Assembly (NCBI GenBank): GCA_036961445.1
Contig: JBALVO010000075.1
Location: 1-17,315 of the forward strand
Direction of reading: 5' to 3'
Length of the DNA stretch: 17,315 bases
From: JBALVO01 sp036961445
GTDB taxonomy: Bacteria; Pseudomonadota; Gammaproteobacteria; Pseudomonadales; Halieaceae
The notes under the pieces are model-generated. The model was not told the DNA's origin and searched no databases. It saw nothing but the letters and a program-made list of their open reading frames with translations. The stretch's first letter is position 1, and the number at the start of each line of letters is the position of its first letter. The position numbers and the translations under genes are program-made. Positions 7,895 through 14,296 of this stretch are shown piece after piece.

Positions 7895-8512
7895 TTAACA
7901 CCAGCGCTCCCGCAGGGACTCGCCATGTATATGCAGCCACTGCAAGGCAATCAGGGTATGGCCATTGGGAATACGATCATCCGCCAACAGTTGCAGGGCG
8001 TCGCGTCGCGACACCGAGTGCACCAGGATATCCTCACCCTCGTTCTGTAATCCGGCAATAGCGCCGATCGCTGCAGTAGTCACTCTGCCACAGAGCAACC
8101 GCACCTGCTCAGTACACGCGCCAGCACTGGGCAACACCGTGGCGATGGGCAGTAGTTCTGACAGTTCACAACCGGCCTCTTCCATGGCCTCACGGTGTGC
8201 CACAGCGGTAGCGGATTCCCCGGGCTCAACGATTCCTGCGATCAGTTCCAGCATCCAGGGGCTGTCATCGCCGCGCATGGCACCGGGGCGAAACTGCTCT
8301 ATCATCACCAGGGAATCGCTCACCGGGTCATAAGGCAGTACGCCCACGGCATCGCCGCGCTCAAAAACCTCCCGCACCAGCGGCTCGCTCCAACCACCGG
8401 CAAAAAGACGGTGCTGTAAGGTCAGTTGGCGGATGGCAAAATGTCCGGACCAGGCCGTATGCTGTTCCAGCACACGAACATCGCCAGCCCCGAATGTTAG
8501 CGCCAGCGGCAT
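7895..8512 (-). CDS. nudF: Nudix hydrolase, ADP-ribose pyrophosphatase type (NudF-like)
   Basis: A 205-residue Nudix hydrolase. The full Nudix box GX5EX7REUXEEXGU is present in the segment from GIVEPGE (about residue 92) to EEAGCEL, and supplies the metal-binding glutamates. The preceding strands (GVLPYDPVSDSLVMIEQFR, then WMLELIAG) are typical of ADP-ribose pyrophosphatases of the NudF/TrgB group, which hydrolyse ADP-ribose to AMP and ribose 5-phosphate. That substrate is inferred from family resemblance; other nucleoside diphosphate sugars are possible. The ATG at 8512 overlaps the pyrB stop by one base (TGATG), indicating translational coupling, and murJ follows after 25 bases. In many Gammaproteobacteria this gene sits near tolC or cpdA instead, so its place here is less usual. 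Confidence 0.9.
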   Translation of the reverse strand: MPLALTFGAGDVRVLEQHTAWSGHFAIRQLTLQHRLFAGGWSEPLVREVFERGDAVGVLPYDPVSDSLVMIEQFRPGAMRGDDSPWMLELIAGIVEPGESATAVAHREAMEEAGCELSELLPIATVLPSAGACTEQVRLLCGRVTTAAIGAIAGLQNEGEDILVHSVSRRDALQLLADDRIPNGHTLIALQWLHIHGESLRERWC

Positions 8513-9525
8513 CAGAAGCGTCCCGCTGTATACCAGTTAACATCGCGCGCGTGACGATCTACCTGGTCGACCACATCGAGGATCAAGGCAAACAATGCCA
8601 TACGCACCAGCACCCCATTATCAGTCTGGCGAAAAATGGCTAGATTGGGATTGTCGTTGAGGTCGTCGTCCAGCTCCCGGGCACTGTCGCGCGAGTCGCG
8701 CGGCAGCGGGTGCATGATTACCGTGTTGGGCTCACAGTTAGCCGTATAAATACTCTGGTTTAGCCGGAAACGGCCGCGATACATATCCGCCTCTTCCTGG
8801 GAGCTAAACCGCTCCTCCTGGATGCGCGTGGAATACACAATATCCACGTGGGTAATGCTTTGCTCCAGCGCTTCAGACTCCAGCACCTGATGCCCGGTAC
8901 TGCGCAGTTGTTCTACAATCTGGGGAGGCATACGCAGCTCCAGCGGCGACACCAACACCACCTGTACACCACTGAACAGGCACAGCAGTTTGCACAAAGA
9001 GTGCACCGTGCGGCCGTGGCGCAGGTCCCCCACCATAGCGATTCGCAACTGGTCAATGCTGCGACCACTGGCGGCCACTTCGCTCTGGATGGTATACAAG
9101 TCCAGCAGGGCTTGGCTGGGGTGCTCGTTACTGCCGTCACCGCCATTAATCACCGGCACCCGACTGGCAGCCGCAAACTCCCCCACCGAGCCCTCCGCCG
9201 GGTGGCGCATGGCGATAACATCTGAATAACCGCTGAGTACTCGAGCTGTGTCGTACAGGGACTCGCCCTTGGCGATGGCGGAGTTTTCAAAACCTGTGGT
9301 TTCCCTGACCTCTCCCCCCAGCAAGTTGAACGCGCTGCCAAAGCTCACTCGCGTGCGGGTGCTGGGCTCGAAAAACATGGAGCCGAGTATCGCGCCATCG
9401 AGCACCTTGGTGACACGGCGACGCTGCGCATAGGGCGCCATCGCGTCTGCTACCGAGAATATACGCTCGACATCGCCGCGCTCGAACTGTTGGACTGAGA
9501 GTATATGGCTACCGGCAAACTGCAC
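8512..9525 (-). CDS. pyrB: Aspartate carbamoyltransferase catalytic chain
   Basis: PyrB joins carbamoyl phosphate and aspartate in the first committed step of pyrimidine synthesis. Visible active-site motifs: FFEPSTRTRVSF (STRTR at 55-59), K86 in AIAKGES, MRHP (106-109), HPSQ (135-138), GDLRHGRTVHSL, STRIQEER and HPLPR. The GTG start at 9525 is preceded by GGAGAG at 7-base spacing. A TTG 11 codons upstream (9558) is in frame but has no ribosome-binding site. The resulting 337 residues exceed the 311 of E. coli PyrB, mainly through extra residues at both ends. No regulatory chain (pyrI) or dihydroorotase-like partner lies nearby, so the holoenzyme composition is unknown. It leads the pyrB-nudF-murJ group and overlaps nudF by one base. 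Confidence 0.96.
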   Translation of the reverse strand: MQFAGSHILSVQQFERGDVERIFSVADAMAPYAQRRRVTKVLDGAILGSMFFEPSTRTRVSFGSAFNLLGGEVRETTGFENSAIAKGESLYDTARVLSGYSDVIAMRHPAEGSVGEFAAASRVPVINGGDGSNEHPSQALLDLYTIQSEVAASGRSIDQLRIAMVGDLRHGRTVHSLCKLLCLFSGVQVVLVSPLELRMPPQIVEQLRSTGHQVLESEALEQSITHVDIVYSTRIQEERFSSQEEADMYRGRFRLNQSIYTANCEPNTVIMHPLPRDSRDSARELDDDLNDNPNLAIFRQTDNGVLVRMALFALILDVVDQVDRHARDVNWYTAGRF

Positions 9526-9532
9526 GGGAAAT

Positions 9533-9538
9533 CTCTCC
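9533..9538 (-). promoter_or_regulatory. Ribosome-binding site that fixes the pyrB start
   Basis: GGAGAG on the minus strand lies 7 bases before the GTG at 9525. It lies inside the reading frame that would be used if the upstream TTG (9558) were the start, so it argues for the shorter protein. Confidence 0.8.
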
Positions 9539-9578
9539 TGCAAGATTGTGAGATACAACGCTGGTTTTTGTGCTGCTT

Positions 9579-9607
9579 ATTATAAGGCTGGCAGCAGGCC
9601 CTGCCCA
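9579..9607 (-). promoter_or_regulatory. Sigma70-type promoter for pyrB-nudF-murJ
   Basis: A perfect TATAAT (9579-9584) lies 17 bases downstream of TGGGCA (9602-9607, 4 of 6 match to TTGACA), read on the minus strand. Predicted initiation near 9572 leaves a leader of about 47 bases to the pyrB GTG. The spacer carries a GC-rich dyad, GGCAG-N6-CTGCC (9590-9605), which could be an operator. No leader peptide or attenuator hairpin is seen in the short leader. Confidence 0.65.
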
Positions 9608-9639
9608 TGTGCGTAATACCGAATAAAAGCGGTACTTGT

Positions 9640-11088
9640 TCAGGCTAACAGGCTGTCGGAATAATCCAATAACTGCTGCAGAAGTGCCTGTTTGTCCGGC
9701 TCCAGGTCGCCGGCAGCTAACAGTTGCTCTATTAACGCCTGGTATTCTTCCATACAGATACTGGCACCGGCCTCGGGTTCGGTGAGCCGGGCAAAACGGT
9801 ATTCTTCCCACTGAGCCTGCTCAGCGGCAGCGAGGCTGTCGGGGAAATTGCGCGCGCGATAGCGAAACAGCATCTCTGGCAGGCGCTTATCCTCGAACAC
9901 GAAACTCCGGGTTGCCAGGCTTTCAGGAGACTCATCACGCACCTGATCCATCACCCGTTTATCCTGGGCCGAGAAAAATCCACCGCTATACAGCATGCGG
10001 TCGGGGTCGGTCACTGCAGCAAACTTACGCCCGGCATACACCGCCTGCAGCTTGTCGGTGAAGCCCTGTGCATTGCGCGCGCGATACTCTCGCAAAGCTG
10101 CCAGGTGCTTACGGCACACATCGCCACTAATACCCAGTCGCGCTGCGGTGGCCGGGTCCGCCATCTTCGCCGTCACCAGCATGGGGCAGCGGTTTATGTG
10201 CACCGACTTTAGCCCCGGACGCTCCATTCCCTCGGGCAAGTCTTCATTGCGGGTATACAGCAAATCCTGTATCTGCTGTGGCTCATGCTCGATCAGCATC
10301 TGCGGGTCAGCACTCAGGTCGAAACAGATAATCTCGTTGCGATTCACCGGGTGCACCGCCAGCGGGACGATCAGGGCTATGTTGTGGCGTTGGGCACCAA
10401 ACATGCCGGACACATGCAGTACCGGTTTCATGGCGGCGATATCCAGTTGCGCCTGCACCGATCGTTTGTCGCGGTTATTAAGGACATAATCATACAGGCG
10501 CGGTTGTCGCTCTTTTATTAACCGCGCCAGGGCAATCGTGGCATGGACATCAGACAACGCATCGTGGGCCGCCTCATGACTGATGCCGTTGGCACGGGTC
10601 AACTCCTCCAGGCGAAAACTGGGCAGGCCATCTTCACGCAATGGCCACTGGATACCCTCTGGACGCAGCGCGAAGGTGGCGCGCACCATATCGATAATGT
10701 CCCAGCGGGAATTGCCATGTTGCCACTCGCGGGAATACGGCTCATAAAAATTACGATACAACGTGTAGCGGGTTACCTCGTCATCAAACCGCAGGGAGTT
10801 ATAGCCCACCCCACAGGTGCCCGGACGAGCCAGTTGCTCATGGATAAGCCGAATAAACTCATTCTCGGGCAGGCCTTCTGCCAGTGCCTGCTGTGGACTG
10901 ATTCCAGTGACCAGGCAAGCCTGCGGATGAGGCAGGAAATCATTGGCTGGTTTGGCGAAGATAACCAGAGGCTCGCCAATAACATTGAGATCGGCATCGG
11001 TACGCAGACCCGCGAACTGCACGGGCCGGTCCCGGGAGGGGTCTACACCAAACGTTTCGTAATCATGCCAGTAAAAGGTATCAGACAA
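9640..11088 (-). CDS. sbcB: Exodeoxyribonuclease I (SbcB)
   Basis: Exonuclease I degrades single-stranded DNA 3' to 5' in mismatch repair and recombination. The 482 residues compare with 475 in E. coli. The DEDDh catalytic set is visible: D9 and E11 in HDYETFG, D102 in RFDDEVTRY, and H175 with D180 in HDALSDVHATIALA. Each is six positions before its E. coli counterpart. The SH3-like and C-terminal helical domains follow (MFGAQRHNIALIVPL, then RYRARNFPDSL). The start is TTG at 11088: the codon two triplets upstream in frame is TAA, and D9 must be included, so no ATG or GTG is possible. It overlaps the fumarase gene by 8 bases, with AGGAG about 12 bases upstream of the TTG. The weak start suggests low, coupled expression. 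Confidence 0.97.
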   Translation of the reverse strand: MSDTFYWHDYETFGVDPSRDRPVQFAGLRTDADLNVIGEPLVIFAKPANDFLPHPQACLVTGISPQQALAEGLPENEFIRLIHEQLARPGTCGVGYNSLRFDDEVTRYTLYRNFYEPYSREWQHGNSRWDIIDMVRATFALRPEGIQWPLREDGLPSFRLEELTRANGISHEAAHDALSDVHATIALARLIKERQPRLYDYVLNNRDKRSVQAQLDIAAMKPVLHVSGMFGAQRHNIALIVPLAVHPVNRNEIICFDLSADPQMLIEHEPQQIQDLLYTRNEDLPEGMERPGLKSVHINRCPMLVTAKMADPATAARLGISGDVCRKHLAALREYRARNAQGFTDKLQAVYAGRKFAAVTDPDRMLYSGGFFSAQDKRVMDQVRDESPESLATRSFVFEDKRLPEMLFRYRARNFPDSLAAAEQAQWEEYRFARLTEPEAGASICMEEYQALIEQLLAAGDLEPDKQALLQQLLDYSDSLLA

Positions 11089-12604
11089 CGTTTATGGCCT
11101 GCTCTTGTATCTTTGCCTGCCAGATTTTAGGGCCTATCTCATGCACCGATACGCCATTGGCGTCTACCGCTACACTCACTGGCATATCTTTGACCTCAAA
11201 CTCATAGATCGCCTCCATGCCCATTTCCGGAAAAGCCACCACCCTGGCGGAGGTGATCGCTTTGGACACCAGGTAAGCCGCCCCACCGACCGCCATCAAA
11301 TACACGGCCTTGTGTTTTTTGATTGCCGCGATACCGGTTGGGCCACGCTCCGCCTTGCCTATCATGCCCAGCAAACCGGTGTGCTCCAGAATGAAATCAG
11401 TAAACTTGTCCATACGGGTAGCCGTGGTCGGACCCGCGGGACCCATGACCTCATCGCGCACTGGATCTACCGGACCCACGTAGTAAATAAAGCGGCCTTT
11501 CAGATCCACTTCCGGCGGCAAACCTTCTCCGGAATCGATCAATTCCTTCATTTTTTTGTGCGCCGCATCGCGCCCGGTGAGCATCTTGCCTGACAGCAAC
11601 AGGGTATCGCCCGGCTGCCACTGGCCCGCCTCCTCGCGCGTCACCGTGTCCAGGTTTACCCGGCGCACCTGGTCGCTCACTTCCCAGGTGATATCCGGCC
11701 AATCGTTAATATCCGGCGGTGTCTGCAACGAGGGGCCAGAGCCATCCAGGACAAAGTGCGCATGACGAGTCGCCGCACAGTTCGGAATCATCGCCACTGG
11801 CAAAGACGCGGCATGTGTCGGATAGTCCTTGATTTTGACATCCATGACCGTGGTCAAACCACCCAGACCCTGGGCGCCAATCCCCAGCTTGTTGACGGCC
11901 TCCATGATTTCCAGCCGCAGTTCCTCCACCCGGTTGGCAGGGCCACGCTCGCGCAGCTCGTGAATATCAATGGGATCCATTAGCACTTCCTTGGCCATCA
12001 CCGCGGCCTTTTCCGCGGTGCCGCCAATCCCTATACCCAGCATGCCCGGCGGGCACCAGCCAGCGCCCATGGTGGGAATGGTCTTCACCACCCAGTCGAC
12101 AATGCTATCGGATGGGTTAAGCATCACCATTTTGGATTTATTCTCGGAGCCACCACCCTTGGCGGCCACCTGCACGTCCAGGGTATTGCCCTGGACAACC
12201 TCCATATGGATAACGGCCGGCGTATTGTCCTTGGTGTTCCTGCGAGCACCCGCCGGGTCTTCCAGAATAGAGGCGCGCAATACGTTATCCGGGTTGGTGT
12301 AGGCCCGGCGCACGCCTTCGTTAATCATATCGTTCACCGACATGCTGGCATCCCACCGCACATCCATACCGATCTTGAGGAAAACAGTGACAATGCCGGT
12401 GTCCTGGCAGATGGGGCGATGCCCCTCGGCGCACATACGCGAATTGATCAGGATTTGAGCCATGGCATCCTTGGCCGCGGGATTTTGTTCCCGCTCGTAA
12501 GCCTCATTGACTGCCTTCACAAAATCCAGCGGGTGGTAATAAGAGATAAATTGTAGCGCGTCGGCGACGCTGTCGATCAGATCATCCTGGCGAATCACGG
12601 TCAT
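11081..12604 (-). CDS. fumA: Class I (iron-sulfur) fumarate hydratase
   Basis: This enzyme reversibly hydrates fumarate to L-malate in the TCA cycle. The 507-residue protein contains both the alpha and beta regions of class I fumarases in one chain. The three [4Fe-4S] cysteines are C66 in RPICQDTG, C184 in GAGWCPPG and C276 in IPNCAATRH. KGGGSENKSK (about 149-158) and GPAGPTTATRMDKF in the beta region are further signatures. It belongs to the oxygen-sensitive FumA/FumB type, not the FumC type. ATG 12604 has AAGGA 8 bases upstream. It follows a coiled-coil protein gene by 35 bases and overlaps sbcB by 8 bases, so the three genes probably share a transcript. The symbol fumA versus fumB is nominal. 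Confidence 0.96.
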   Translation of the reverse strand: MTVIRQDDLIDSVADALQFISYYHPLDFVKAVNEAYEREQNPAAKDAMAQILINSRMCAEGHRPICQDTGIVTVFLKIGMDVRWDASMSVNDMINEGVRRAYTNPDNVLRASILEDPAGARRNTKDNTPAVIHMEVVQGNTLDVQVAAKGGGSENKSKMVMLNPSDSIVDWVVKTIPTMGAGWCPPGMLGIGIGGTAEKAAVMAKEVLMDPIDIHELRERGPANRVEELRLEIMEAVNKLGIGAQGLGGLTTVMDVKIKDYPTHAASLPVAMIPNCAATRHAHFVLDGSGPSLQTPPDINDWPDITWEVSDQVRRVNLDTVTREEAGQWQPGDTLLLSGKMLTGRDAAHKKMKELIDSGEGLPPEVDLKGRFIYYVGPVDPVRDEVMGPAGPTTATRMDKFTDFILEHTGLLGMIGKAERGPTGIAAIKKHKAVYLMAVGGAAYLVSKAITSARVVAFPEMGMEAIYEFEVKDMPVSVAVDANGVSVHEIGPKIWQAKIQEQAINVV

Positions 12605-12639
12605 GATGTGAATCCTTGTTGGGTAGGTTTAAGATGGCC

Positions 12640-13410
12640 TCAGGGTGTGCTCTGCATGGCGCGCACAGAGGCCTGCAATTCACTCAAGCTGGCATTGACC
12701 TGCTTGCGAAATGCATTCACCGAGCCAATCCACTCTTCATTGCTCTGAACGCGTTTATTCAGTTTGGCCGATTCCAGGCTAATGCGATTCAGAGCATCCG
12801 CCACGCGTTCTACTTCCGCCTGGTTAGCCTTGGCACTGGCCATCAGACGTGACAGGTCGCCGGCAACGCTCTTGAGCTTGGCGATGTCTCCTGCTGCTGC
12901 CTTGAGTTGCGACTGAGCCGCCGCCAGGGACTTTTCAGCACTGGCCAGCTTCTTGCCCTGACTGGCACTCTTGCCCTCCAGGTCGGCAATCTTCGCCTTG
13001 TTGGTGCGCCAGGCAGAAGCCCACAACTTGTCCACCTCGGAATAAAGCTCCTTGATTTTAACCGCCATGGCAGCGGTATTCTGGCTAAGACCCTCATCCG
13101 TGTCGGACAATCTGGCCTCGAGGTCACCGATACGCGTCGCATAATCATCCAACTGAACGCTGGCTTGCTGCAATTCCTGCTGTAACTGCCAGGCCCAGGC
13201 ACAGGCAATAGCAGCGATCACCAGGGCAACAGTAATGAACAAGCGCGCCAGCAAGCCCGAACTTCCTGAGCCGCCGGCAGGTTTGGAGCCACTGGAACTG
13301 CCGCTACCGGCGCCTTTTCCGGCCCTGTTCTTACTGCTGGTGCGGCGAGGTACGTTATCCCGGGTGGGGACTATGGAGGGAATATGGTCTATGTCATCAT
13401 CGTGAGGCAT
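12640..13410 (-). CDS. Membrane-anchored coiled-coil protein of unknown function
   Basis: I do not recognise this 256-residue protein. Seen: an acidic start (MPHDDDIDHIPS), a basic stretch with PRRTSSKNRAGK, a Gly/Ser-rich linker (about residues 31-52), one membrane helix (about 53-74), then a long Ala/Lys/Glu/Gln/Leu-rich helical part to the C-terminus with heptad-like spacing, likely coiled coil. The positive residues before the helix suggest a cytoplasmic N-terminus and a periplasmic C-terminus. There are no catalytic motifs. ATG 13410 is preferred; an upstream TTG at 13443 falls inside the TATAAT box of the likely promoter and cannot be the main start. It leads the operon with fumarase and exonuclease I. 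A structural or scaffolding role would be a guess. Confidence 0.85.
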   Translation of the reverse strand: MPHDDDIDHIPSIVPTRDNVPRRTSSKNRAGKGAGSGSSSGSKPAGGSGSSGLLARLFITVALVIAAIACAWAWQLQQELQQASVQLDDYATRIGDLEARLSDTDEGLSQNTAAMAVKIKELYSEVDKLWASAWRTNKAKIADLEGKSASQGKKLASAEKSLAAAQSQLKAAAGDIAKLKSVAGDLSRLMASAKANQAEVERVADALNRISLESAKLNKRVQSNEEWIGSVNAFRKQVNASLSELQASVRAMQSTP

Positions 13411-13442
13411 GGGGCAACTACATCTTGAAAACGGATACGGCA

Positions 13443-13448
13443 ATTATA
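13443..13448 (-). promoter_or_regulatory. Probable promoter -10 for the coiled-coil/fumA/sbcB operon
   Basis: A perfect TATAAT read on the minus strand lies about 33 bases upstream of the ATG at 13410. It is positioned just after the terminator of the preceding gene, where a new transcription unit is expected. The -35 region is weak (near TATTCA). Predicted initiation is near 13436, giving a leader of about 26 bases. Confidence 0.55.
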
Positions 13449-13470
13449 CATACCGCCGGGCAGAGCTGAA

Positions 13471-13498
13471 TAAAAAAAGCCGGGGAATCCCCGGCTTT
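13471..13498 (-). terminator. Rho-independent terminator after the PuuD-like gene
   Basis: Perfect inverted arms AAAGCCGGGG (13476-13485) and CCCCGGCTTT (13489-13498) flank a 3-base loop. Read on the minus strand, the GC-rich stem runs into seven T (13472-13478). It lies 19 bases after the stop of the membrane protein gene and separates it from the next operon. Confidence 0.92.
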
Positions 13499-13516
13499 GG
13501 CATAACTGGCGCTAGC

Positions 13517-14137
13517 CTAGAGAAAGGCCAATAACGCCCACAACAAGGCGGTCAGGCCGATGCTGGAGTGGATTACGCCCTTGACACTGGCCATCGGGCC
13601 CATCTTCCCGAATATCGCGTTGGCCTCCAGGGCCAGGATAACCACGACGCAGGCGGCAAAGCCGGTGCTGCTGACATCCGCAATATACAGGTGCTTGGAT
13701 CCCAACATCGCAAACAGCATGGGACCGGACAGCAGCGTATTCGTGCGTGACGCCAGGCCGGCTTTAGCTGCACAGGACGGCCCATCGCCTTCTTTCAAAC
13801 CGATGACAACCTGCTGTGCTGGCCAGATGATGACCCATACGTTCAGGAACATCAAAATGCCGGCCAGGGCACCAACCCAGATAACAGGCTGACCCATGAT
13901 ATTGGTAGTAGCACCGATAAAGTGCAGTAACACCAGACCCGTCAGGAAAGTAAACATGGCGCCCCAGCGGAACCACCAAAGTGCCCGTGGTGCCAGTTTC
14001 TTGAGCGCGTCAGCTTTGGCGTCGGCCTCCGCTTCCTTGAAGTACTCGCCCTGTACAAAATTGAAATAATAAAGCATGCCTATCCAGACGATACCGAATA
14101 AGACGTGCGCCCACCTGAAGATAAATTCGAGAATCAT
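13517..14137 (-). CDS. Membrane protein of the urate oxidase N-terminal (PuuD membrane domain) family
   Basis: A 206-residue integral membrane protein with about six hydrophobic segments (near residues 3-29, 52-77, 84-110, 135-150, 158-177 and 187-206). The start RWAHVLFGIVWIGMLYYFNF and the block RALWWFRWGAMFTFLTGLVLL resemble the membrane domain of bacterial urate hydroxylase PuuD (COG3748/urate_ox_N family). PuuD itself is about twice as long and ends in a cytochrome c domain; no CXXCH motif exists here, so urate oxidation cannot be assumed. Conserved histidines in the helices could bind haem, which is an inference. ATG 14137 has AGGAG at good spacing. It appears to be transcribed alone: a terminator ends groEL before it and another follows it. 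Function unknown. Confidence 0.8.
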   Translation of the reverse strand: MILEFIFRWAHVLFGIVWIGMLYYFNFVQGEYFKEAEADAKADALKKLAPRALWWFRWGAMFTFLTGLVLLHFIGATTNIMGQPVIWVGALAGILMFLNVWVIIWPAQQVVIGLKEGDGPSCAAKAGLASRTNTLLSGPMLFAMLGSKHLYIADVSSTGFAACVVVILALEANAIFGKMGPMASVKGVIHSSIGLTALLWALLAFL

Positions 14138-14170
14138 TTAGATCTCCTATTGTTGTTGTAAACCCGCAGT

Positions 14171-14176
14171 ATTGTA
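14171..14176 (-). promoter_or_regulatory. Candidate promoter -10 for the PuuD-like membrane protein
   Basis: TACAAT on the minus strand lies about 34 bases before the ATG at 14137. No good -35 hexamer is seen (TTGTCC is 19 bases upstream). The -10 lies near an imperfect inverted repeat whose arms are at 14163-14173 and 14189-14197. A promoter is expected here because the groEL terminator lies upstream. Confidence 0.4.
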
Positions 14177-14244
14177 CACGCTCTCATTAATAGCGGGACA
14201 AAAAAGTCATGCGAAAGTAGTTACCGGGATATTATTTTCGCCAT

Positions 14245-14273
14245 AAAAAAACCCCACCAAAAGGCGGGGTTTT
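14245..14273 (-). terminator. Rho-independent terminator after groEL
   Basis: On the minus-strand transcript, CCCCGCC and GGTGGGG pair around a UUUU loop, with one G-U pair, extended by A-U pairs (arms 14263-14273 and 14248-14258). The stem runs into seven T (14245-14251). It begins 24 bases after the groEL stop codon. Confidence 0.9.
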
Positions 14274-14296
14274 CGCTATCACCAGGTCAGCAAGGC

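Noticed and set aside
7870..7950. N-terminal extension of murJ to 7950
   Set aside because: It would run into the nudF coding region and adds Cys-rich sequence unlike MurJ; ATG 7869 or GTG 7794 fits better.
9617..9634. Possible terminator after sbcB (TACCG-N8-CGGTA)
   Set aside because: Only five pairs with a large loop and no T-run after the stem.
13411..13443. TTG start at 13443 for the coiled-coil protein
   Set aside because: The TTG lies inside a perfect TATAAT box, so the transcript should begin downstream of it.
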